From: an uncultured Megasphaera sp.
GTDB lineage: Bacteria > Bacillota > Negativicutes > Veillonellales > Megasphaeraceae
Assembly: GCA_934202965.1 (NCBI GenBank)
Contig: CAKPYN010000003.1
Location: 62,001-126,000, forward strand
Reading direction: 5' to 3'
DNA length: 64,000 nucleotides
The notes below the pieces were generated by a model, which worked only from the letters and a program-made list of their open reading frames with translations, was not told where the DNA came from and ran no database searches. Numbering within the stretch: position 1 is the stretch's first letter; each line of letters opens with the position of its first letter. Below are positions 25,946 through 32,938 of the stretch, piece after piece. Both the position numbers and the translations under genes were made by a program.

Positions 25946-27238
25946 TTAGTAATGGCTATCATACGTTTTTTCTTCGGCTTTAATAATATCAACAGCTCGT
26001 TTAGCAGATCCTTTCGGTCCCTTTCTTCCTTTCTGTATATAAAAACGTACATATAAGCCCTTTATTGCATCCATTAAATACAAGGAGTCAATTTTAAAAT
26101 AATACGAATGGCCTTCGTACGTTTTGATAAATCCGCCAGTATGTCCAGGCAGAACCGTTTCAATCATCCCATATATCGGTTCTTCACCCGTATGTTTACA
26201 GGAAATCCAAAATGGGTACAGCATATCCAAAAGCATGTTCCATGATGGTATGGGCTGATGATAGGATGCAATTCGCTGCCGCAGCGCGACGGATATATAC
26301 CAGCCGCGTTGTTCACGCAGTTTCCATATAAAGACATAATGGGCAAAAGCCATCATCTCTTTACCCAACTTTTGCAAGATATCTGCCAGTTGTGCAATAA
26401 AATGAATTTTTTCAGCAAACTGTGTCCCTGCCAGCATACCTGCTGCGCCATACTGCAGCATCGCCTGACAATCCTGTTTGGCCTCTGCTCCATAAAATAA
26501 ACCGCGGTAAATAATCCAGTGTTCATGATACTGTAAGAGATGCTGCCATATTTGCATTGCCTCATCCACCTTTCCCATTCGCAGCTGGCACAAGGCAATC
26601 CGATAGGAAAACCATATTTCATTATCATGGTGAAGCTGCGGAAATACCCGCAGTGCTTCTTGACATAATGAAATGCAAGATTCATACCGTTCTTCTTTCA
26701 CTAAAAAGCGGCTGCGCAACGAATACCATCGTTCTCTTTCAGATGCCATAGATACAGGTATTTCACCGTGTCTGCTTTCTCGTTCTTCAGCAGAAAGCAG
26801 ATCAGGATCAAGTTTTTCTAAATATTGATTGATTTCTGCTGCCGTATGGCCCGCTCTGCCACGCATCGTATCTACTACTTTCCATACCGTTTTGGTATAC
26901 GGTGAATACGGCTCCTGTCGACTGTACTGCAATATGGCATCTGCAGCCTTGCGAAAACGGCGAACATCATCGCGTTTTTCATTATATGGCTGAATATACA
27001 AATAATACAGACACCAGCAATAACTATAATGCAGTTGCGTACATTGTGGAAATGTCATCATGCCCAATCGGGAAATTTCATGTCCTTTAGCATATTGTTT
27101 CGTTTTCAGCAAGGCATATGCATAATAATAGTAATCCCAGCATGTCCACGAGGCATCGATATGTTTTTGTTGATACAACATCAATACAGCTTGATACTGC
27201 TGTTTACGACACAATTCTTTCGCATGAAATGAATCCAT
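25946..27238 (-). CDS. TPR-type helical repeat protein with C-terminal cold-shock-like domain
   Basis: A 430-residue protein I cannot name. The first 340 residues are helical and Tyr/Trp/Cys-rich with TPR-like spacing (for example YDSCISLCQEALRVFPQ-type units near 200 and LRMGKVDEAMQIWQHLLQY near 250). The last 75 residues (about 357-421: GGFIKTYEGHSYYFKID, then VRFYIQKGRKGPKGSAKRA) resemble an OB-fold cold-shock domain, with aromatic residues where RNP motifs bind nucleic acid. The start at 27238 has AAGGAG eight bases upstream; a longer frame from 27289 lacks one. It follows topB by 77 bases, so a nucleic-acid-linked role is plausible but unproven. Confidence 0.7.
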   Translation of the reverse strand: MDSFHAKELCRKQQYQAVLMLYQQKHIDASWTCWDYYYYAYALLKTKQYAKGHEISRLGMMTFPQCTQLHYSYCWCLYYLYIQPYNEKRDDVRRFRKAADAILQYSRQEPYSPYTKTVWKVVDTMRGRAGHTAAEINQYLEKLDPDLLSAEERESRHGEIPVSMASERERWYSLRSRFLVKEERYESCISLCQEALRVFPQLHHDNEIWFSYRIALCQLRMGKVDEAMQIWQHLLQYHEHWIIYRGLFYGAEAKQDCQAMLQYGAAGMLAGTQFAEKIHFIAQLADILQKLGKEMMAFAHYVFIWKLREQRGWYISVALRQRIASYHQPIPSWNMLLDMLYPFWISCKHTGEEPIYGMIETVLPGHTGGFIKTYEGHSYYFKIDSLYLMDAIKGLYVRFYIQKGRKGPKGSAKRAVDIIKAEEKTYDSHY

Positions 27239-27315
27239 CGCGATTTCTCCTTTCTGCATACTGCCCATTGGCATCGCCATTTCAGCCATACCATCACAAG
27301 AACTACCGACTGTTT

Positions 27316-29445
27316 TTACTTTGCATACAAGCTTGGCTTGCCATTTACATCAGCACATTTTGTATTGCATCCTGTTGTACTGCATACCCAAAACGGGCCG
27401 TATGGACCATTGCGTTTTTGAAACCATCCTGTCTTGCAGCGAGGACATGCATACGTTGTATCCAGCGGTTTTGCATTCTGTTCGTTTTCTTCTTTTACTG
27501 GCTCTGTATGACGGCATGAAGGGAAATTACTGCACCCATAAAAATCGCCGTATTTGCCATGTCGTTTAACCATTACGCTTCCGCAAAGCGGACAAATTTT
27601 ACCGCCTGCCAGGCGAATTACCGCTTTTTTAGCTGCTGTCAGTAACGTACCTAAAAAAGAAAATTGGTCATGCAAAAACGATGTAATATCATCCTGTCCC
27701 ATGCTCATTTGATACAGTCGTTCTTCCCATACTGCAGTTTCATCGGGATAAAGCATCGATTCCGGCAAGGCGTCCACTAATAAATAGGCATTATCTGTAG
27801 GCCGTAAATATTTTTTTTTACCTTCTGTCACCAAGAATTTTCTCGTAATCAATTCATTGATTATGGTTGCCCGCGTCGCTTCCGTACCAATCCCCTGTAC
27901 TTCTTTTAACTTTTTCTTTAAACTTTCATCTTTAACGTATTTGTAAATTTCTTTCATCGCCGCCAGCAGCGTAGACGGCGTAAATCGTGGTGGCGGCTTG
28001 GTCGCTTTTTTATCTACCTGCCCATTTTGATACTGAACTTGACTGCCTTTACGTACGACAGGGAGTTCTTTTTTTTCATCCTCTTCCATTTCTTTTTTAT
28101 CACTTTGATATAATGCTTTCCATCCCATGACGGTAATCGTTTTCCCATGGGCAATAAACGTTTCATCGGCAGCCTGAATTCGAATTCGTGTCTGATCATA
28201 TTCATGGACGGGATAAAACTGTGCTAAATAGGCCTGCGCAATCAGTTCATATATATGCTGCTGCATTGCGGAAAGTTTAGCAAATGGACAGGAAACCGTG
28301 GTAGGGATAATGGCATGATGCGCCGTAATTTTACTATCATTCCACGCCCGGCTCTTAATATGTATATTGGCCTCATCTGCCCATGATGACAAAGATTTCT
28401 CTGCAATTTGTTGTAAGTTCGCAACAATCTGACTACTGTCTTTACGCTGATTTAAAGGTAAATATTCACAATCAGACCGCGGATACGTTGTCAGTTTACG
28501 TTCATATAACTCTTGTGCTGTATCCAGCACTTGCTGTGGCGTATAGCCATATCGTTTTCCTGCCAACACTTGCAGTGCAGACAACGATAACGGTAACCGC
28601 TGAGCTTCCTTTTTCTTATTTTTTTTGCATTCTTCAATATATCCATAGGGATGGGCTCGCAGCCGATTCAAAATTTCTTGTGCAGCCCCTTCCTCCAAAC
28701 ATCGTCCTTCTGGGTCTAATCCTTGATATGTATCCTTAGGCTGCCATTGCGTCCATATTTCACCATGGTCATGCTGAAATAACGCTTTGACAATATAATA
28801 CGTGACGGGTTTGAAATTATCTAGTTCTCGCTGTCTTCTAACAACAAGTGCCAGTGTCGGTGTTTTTACGCGGCCAATGGGAAATACAACGCGATGCCCC
28901 TGCCGACGGGCCGCCAGTGTATACGCCCGTGATAAATTCATGCCAATCAACCAATCTGCCCGGCTTCTAGCTAGTGCAGAATCTTTTAAATGACAAAAAT
29001 CTCTATTATTCCGTAAATGCTGCAGCGATTCTCGAATACTTTTTTCATCCAATGCATTCAGCAATATACGTTCTACGGGTTTTGTATTCCCGACATATTC
29101 CAATATTTCATCAATAAGCAGTTGGCCTTCCCGATCGGGGTCACCGGCATTGACAATGATATCCGCTTTTTTAATCAGCCTGCAAATCAAATCAAACTGA
29201 TCTTTACTATTGGGACTGACAAGCAATTTCCATTGCTTAGGAATAATCGGCAAATCCTCTTCTCGCCATTGTTTATATTTAGGGTCATAATCTTGCGGCT
29301 CTGCCTGCTGCAGCACATGACCATATGCCCAAGTTACGATGCCGCCGCCGGTTACAATATAGCCATTTTTCCGCTGTTGCGGCTGAGGCAGGCATTTTGC
29401 TAATTCTCTGGCCATACTTGGTTTTTCTGCAATAAAAAGTTTCAT
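27316..29445 (-). CDS. topB: DNA topoisomerase III (type IA)
   Basis: A 709-residue type IA topoisomerase that relaxes or decatenates negatively supercoiled/single-stranded DNA. The TOPRIM domain starts MKLFIAEKPSMARELAK and has NAGDPDREGQLLIDE (DxD metal site); the active-site tyrosine is in TTYPRSDCEYLP near residue 315. Two C-terminal zinc ribbons are visible: CPLCG...CSNFPSC and CPRCKTGW...CSTTGC. The start is set at 29445 (conserved MKLFIAEKPS), with AGGAG about 12 bases upstream. Topoisomerase I proper is not in the window, and this gene sits between an OLD nuclease and the TPR/cold-shock protein. Confidence 0.95.
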   Translation of the reverse strand: MKLFIAEKPSMARELAKCLPQPQQRKNGYIVTGGGIVTWAYGHVLQQAEPQDYDPKYKQWREEDLPIIPKQWKLLVSPNSKDQFDLICRLIKKADIIVNAGDPDREGQLLIDEILEYVGNTKPVERILLNALDEKSIRESLQHLRNNRDFCHLKDSALARSRADWLIGMNLSRAYTLAARRQGHRVVFPIGRVKTPTLALVVRRQRELDNFKPVTYYIVKALFQHDHGEIWTQWQPKDTYQGLDPEGRCLEEGAAQEILNRLRAHPYGYIEECKKNKKKEAQRLPLSLSALQVLAGKRYGYTPQQVLDTAQELYERKLTTYPRSDCEYLPLNQRKDSSQIVANLQQIAEKSLSSWADEANIHIKSRAWNDSKITAHHAIIPTTVSCPFAKLSAMQQHIYELIAQAYLAQFYPVHEYDQTRIRIQAADETFIAHGKTITVMGWKALYQSDKKEMEEDEKKELPVVRKGSQVQYQNGQVDKKATKPPPRFTPSTLLAAMKEIYKYVKDESLKKKLKEVQGIGTEATRATIINELITRKFLVTEGKKKYLRPTDNAYLLVDALPESMLYPDETAVWEERLYQMSMGQDDITSFLHDQFSFLGTLLTAAKKAVIRLAGGKICPLCGSVMVKRHGKYGDFYGCSNFPSCRHTEPVKEENEQNAKPLDTTYACPRCKTGWFQKRNGPYGPFWVCSTTGCNTKCADVNGKPSLYAK

Positions 29446-29467
29446 TCTATTTTGTACTCCTATATAT

Positions 29468-29503
29468 ACATAGAGCTGCCACAACAAACGGCAGCTCTAT
29501 GAC
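29468..29503. terminator. Hairpin between OLD nuclease and topB
   Basis: ATAGAGCTGCC and GGCAGCTCTAT, 11-base perfect arms with an eight-base loop, lie in the 130-base gap. Neither side has a proper T run, so it could be a weak terminator or a processing hairpin that separates expression of the nuclease and topB. Confidence 0.5.
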
Positions 29504-29577
29504 ATGATATACTCATGTTGATAAAAAATTCAATGCGAACATGATAAAAAAGAATTCAAATGCCAATCTCTATACAA

Positions 29578-31227
29578 TTAGACTTTTGCCAGCTGTCCTG
29601 CTGCCTGAATAACACGTACAAAAGCAGGCGGGATTTCCTTTTTCTGTAATGCCTGACCAATCAAGCGGCCTAAAATAACACCTTTGTTGCTATACAACCA
29701 CGCAAAATAATAGACATACAATGCCTTTGTATTTCTTGCGTTGACATGCCACAATAATTTAGAAGGATATTCATGATAGTTGATATTCAGTTTCCGGCAT
29801 GCTTTTTTCAGCATGTCTGACGTAGCTCGGGCATGATCGCCATTTGCTGTATCAATAATCCGATCCAGCTCACGCCGTTTTCCATTATCAATCATTGTCT
29901 TAGCTAAGTCCATTTCAAAGCAAATATGATCAGTAAAATATACGCCCCGTTCTCCCTGCCGGCTGGTTTTCACATCGGCATCAAATAAGGCAATCGTAGG
30001 GATTCTAAAATATTCCAATAATTTCTTAATCTTGGGAATAGAGCTTTCTCCCCTGGCATTAATCAAACAAATGCCATAGTAATCAAAGGGCAGAGACAGC
30101 GTATTGCCAAACCGTTGGAAACAACCATATTCCGTTTCTCCTTCGACAATTAATACACTGCGTGAATATAAAGCTTCTTTTACTTCGGGGAAATGCATAA
30201 TCAAATGTTTTTCTATTTCTTCGCTGAAATGAATCATCGAGCCACAAGCTGCACATACATTGTGACGAGTATCCCGATACAACCGTATAATATTGCGATA
30301 GTCGTCAACCAATGAATCTGTCGAATGCGTTACAATAAATAGTTGCCCCCGCAACCCGTCAATATGGAATAAATCTTGAATCAGTTCGCAAAACCGACTG
30401 TCCTGATTATTCAGAAGACTTTTAAAATAAGTTAAAATAGACCGCTGCATATAGGGATGTAAATGGACTTCCGGTTCATCAATCGAAACGAACAGCGGCA
30501 AAAATCTTCGCTGCTGTTTATCAATAATTAATGTATGTTCCAATGGCATAGCATAGCTTTGGGTCATTCTATAGATTTGCGTAATAATCCGCAAGGCAAC
30601 CAAAGAAATAAATTTCATGTTATCCGCTACAGCCCTATCTTCGCGACTTAAAATACGAGACAATAAAAATACGCATACATAATACGAAGAATCCAGCTTG
30701 CCAACTTGTACTTCATGTTGAATGTAAGAGCGAATTTCCGGTTTTAAATCGCCTATATGTGTTTGACTCCATCCAGCCAAGAGTTCTTCTAAGGCTCTGT
30801 ACACTTGCGGCGACATATAGTTTTCTTCCGGATCGGCCGCAGCATTTCGAATATATCGAATACGCCGAATCAACGTCAGCGGCAGTTCTTCTCCTGTATC
30901 AACCTGGTATAATCGTGGATATATGTCAGATACATGCACTTCCATACGCACGCTAATATCTTGTATATGTCTGGAAGGACTGTCTGCAAAATACTCACTG
31001 TCACTATCCAGCATATGTAATTGTATCGTAATCATAATCGGTTTTTCCGGATCGGCATAGTCTTCTTCCTGAAACCCGCCGCCTTGACTCATCATCGAAA
31101 GAAGACGCAAAAAGCCGCTTTTGCCAATGGCATTTTCGCCCACCAAATAATTGGCTTTTTCATGAAATGTCATATATACATCGACTAAATTTCGATAATT
31201 TTCAATATGCATGCTTTTAATATACAT
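29578..31227 (-). CDS. OLD-family ATP-dependent nuclease (ABC-type ATPase plus TOPRIM)
   Basis: A 549-residue OLD (overcoming lysogenisation defect)-type protein. The ATPase half has Walker A GENAIGKS (residues 30-37), a Walker B SIDEPEVHLHP (about 248-258) and the switch histidine in IVTHS (301). The TOPRIM half has VLIVEGETE (about 359-366) and LFDADV (414-419), the metal-binding glutamate and DxD. A CAACG pair near 325 belongs to a small VCAACGSMIHF insertion with only two visible cysteines. Such proteins cut DNA and several act in phage defence. No UvrD-like helicase (GajB) is adjacent, so this is not a Gabija pair. It is encoded alone, with topB downstream. Confidence 0.85.
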   Translation of the reverse strand: MYIKSMHIENYRNLVDVYMTFHEKANYLVGENAIGKSGFLRLLSMMSQGGGFQEEDYADPEKPIMITIQLHMLDSDSEYFADSPSRHIQDISVRMEVHVSDIYPRLYQVDTGEELPLTLIRRIRYIRNAAADPEENYMSPQVYRALEELLAGWSQTHIGDLKPEIRSYIQHEVQVGKLDSSYYVCVFLLSRILSREDRAVADNMKFISLVALRIITQIYRMTQSYAMPLEHTLIIDKQQRRFLPLFVSIDEPEVHLHPYMQRSILTYFKSLLNNQDSRFCELIQDLFHIDGLRGQLFIVTHSTDSLVDDYRNIIRLYRDTRHNVCAACGSMIHFSEEIEKHLIMHFPEVKEALYSRSVLIVEGETEYGCFQRFGNTLSLPFDYYGICLINARGESSIPKIKKLLEYFRIPTIALFDADVKTSRQGERGVYFTDHICFEMDLAKTMIDNGKRRELDRIIDTANGDHARATSDMLKKACRKLNINYHEYPSKLLWHVNARNTKALYVYYFAWLYSNKGVILGRLIGQALQKKEIPPAFVRVIQAAGQLAKV

Positions 31228-31333
31228 AACGTCACCGCCTATACTCCGTTATCATTTCAACCGTGCCTGTTTCCTATTTGTTATATTCGACAAAAACAGC
31301 CTGCTCCCTTCTGGCATAGGCGAAAAATCCCAT

Positions 31334-31370
31334 AAAAAAACAGGACTGCCGCATGAAAGCGACGGTCCCA
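31334..31370 (-). terminator. Terminator after the amino-acid ABC transporter genes
   Basis: On the minus strand GGaCcGtCGC-tttcat-GCGgCaGTCC is followed by TG and a seven-T run, 28 bases after the ATP-binding protein stop codon at 31398. Its sequence resembles the hairpins at 4470-4505 and 52467-52503. Confidence 0.82.
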
Positions 31371-31397
31371 TTTATCGCAGCTAACGTATCTATTTCA

Positions 31398-32117
31398 TTA
31401 TAAGATTTTGGATAAAAACGCTTTAGTTCGTTCTTCTTTTGGATGGAAGAAAATATCATCCGGTTTTCCTTGTTCTAAAATAATGCCTTCATCAATAAAG
31501 AGAACCCGGTCTGCTACTTCACGAGCAAATCCCATTTCATGCGTTACAATCGCCATAGACATACCGTCTTTTGCCAAGTCTTTAATAACATCCAATACTT
31601 CACGAACCATTTCCGGATCTAATGCCGATGTCGGTTCATCAAACAGCATAAATTTCGGTTTCATCGCTAAAGCCCGAGCAATGGCAACACGCTGTTGCTG
31701 CCCACCGGACAATGTTTCAGGATAAGCGTCTTTTTTATCAGCCAATCCAACTTTTTCCAATAACTGCATCGCTGTCTTTTCAGCTTCTTCTTTGCAAATG
31801 CCGCGCGTTTTAATCGGAGACAGCGTAATATTCTGCAGTACCGTCATATGCGGAAACAAATTAAACCGCTGAAATACCATGCCGACTTCCTTGCGAATAT
31901 CATTAATACTTTTGGCATCATTCATACTAATGCCGTCTACAATAATTTCACCGGCTGTAGGCTGTTCCAAATAATTGATACAGCGAAGAATTGTACTTTT
32001 GCCGGAACCGGACGGCCCAATAATAACGACAACTTCTTTATCATGAATGGTAAGGTCAATGCCTTTTAATACGTGATGATTGCCAAAACTTTTTTTTAAT
32101 CCTTTAATTTCTATCAT
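31398..32117 (-). CDS. Polar amino-acid ABC transporter, ATP-binding protein
   Basis: A 239-residue ABC ATPase. Walker A GPSGSGKST, Q-loop VFQRFNLFPHM, signature LSGGQQQRVAIARALA, Walker B MLFDEPTSALDPE and the switch THEMGFAREVADRV all match the GlnQ/HisP family that energises import of polar amino acids. The start at ATG 32117 has GGAGG ten bases upstream; a TTG nine bases earlier is less likely. It overlaps the permease gene by 14 bases. No periplasmic binding-protein gene is beside it. Confidence 0.92.
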   Translation of the reverse strand: MIEIKGLKKSFGNHHVLKGIDLTIHDKEVVVIIGPSGSGKSTILRCINYLEQPTAGEIIVDGISMNDAKSINDIRKEVGMVFQRFNLFPHMTVLQNITLSPIKTRGICKEEAEKTAMQLLEKVGLADKKDAYPETLSGGQQQRVAIARALAMKPKFMLFDEPTSALDPEMVREVLDVIKDLAKDGMSMAIVTHEMGFAREVADRVLFIDEGIILEQGKPDDIFFHPKEERTKAFLSKIL

Positions 32118-32769
32118 CTGTTGCAAACCTCCGTTCCAAATAGCTTACAAGACGCGCAATGCTCAAGGTCATTACCAAATAAATAGCAGCAACCGTAAGC
32201 CAGATTTCAAACGAACCATATGTCTTGGCAATAATTAACTGGCCGCGGCGAGTTAATTCTTCAAACCCGATAACAGAAACCAGCGACGTTTCTTTTGTCA
32301 TGGAAATAAATTCATTGCCCAGCGGCGGAATAACATGTTTAAATGCTTGTGGCAAAATAATATACCGCATCGTCTGCATCCAAGATAACCCTAATGAACG
32401 ACCAGCTTCCATTTGTCCTTTATCGACAGACTGAATGCCGGCACGAAAAATTTCAGATACATAAGCACCACTGTTAATCGAGCAGGCTGCAACCGCTGCC
32501 ACAAACGGATTAATACGTTCACCGATAACCATAGGCAACGCAAAGTAAATCAAGAAAATTTGTACCAGCATAGGCGTACCGCGAATAATATTAACATAGC
32601 AAATGGCAATGCCGCGTAAAATTTTTACGCTGGACAATCGGCATACACTAGTAATCAGACCTAACACAAAGCCCAGTCCGACAGCAATGGCCGTGATTTC
32701 AATCGTCACGCCGGCACCAGCCAGCAGCAACGGCAATGAATTCCAAATCAGGCTAAAATCAAATGACAT
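32104..32769 (-). CDS. Polar amino-acid ABC transporter, permease protein
   Basis: A 221-residue inner-membrane permease of the HisM/GlnP type with about five transmembrane helices and the EAA loop around EAGRSLGLSWMQTMRYIILPQA, which docks to the ATPase. The TPMLVQIFLIYFALP segment is typical of the family. GAGGAG is upstream of ATG 32769. A single permease implies a homodimer. The substrate-binding subunit must be elsewhere. Confidence 0.9.
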   Translation of the reverse strand: MSFDFSLIWNSLPLLLAGAGVTIEITAIAVGLGFVLGLITSVCRLSSVKILRGIAICYVNIIRGTPMLVQIFLIYFALPMVIGERINPFVAAVAACSINSGAYVSEIFRAGIQSVDKGQMEAGRSLGLSWMQTMRYIILPQAFKHVIPPLGNEFISMTKETSLVSVIGFEELTRRGQLIIAKTYGSFEIWLTVAAIYLVMTLSIARLVSYLERRFATDDRN

Positions 32770-32870
32770 GAATAAACACTCCTCTAATGAATTAAAACGT
32801 TAGACGTCACTAAATATATATACCTTGCTATTATATTATACATGCAACAAAAAAGCAAAGAAAAAATATA

Positions 32871-32914
32871 AAAACGGATACGAACTACGCCAGCCGCTTC
32901 ATCCGCATCCGTTT
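32871..32914 (-). terminator. Terminator after the Pta-hydrogenase fusion gene
   Basis: On the minus strand AAACGGAT and ATCCGTTT arms enclose an imperfect GC-rich stem, followed by a T run, about 25 bases after the stop at 32939. Confidence 0.7.
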
Positions 32915-32938
32915 CTACTGTTAATTTTATTCACTATA

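Noticed and set aside
29578..31227. Gabija defence system (GajA with GajB)
   Set aside because: The OLD-type nuclease is present but no UvrD-like helicase is next to it; neighbours are topB and a transporter.
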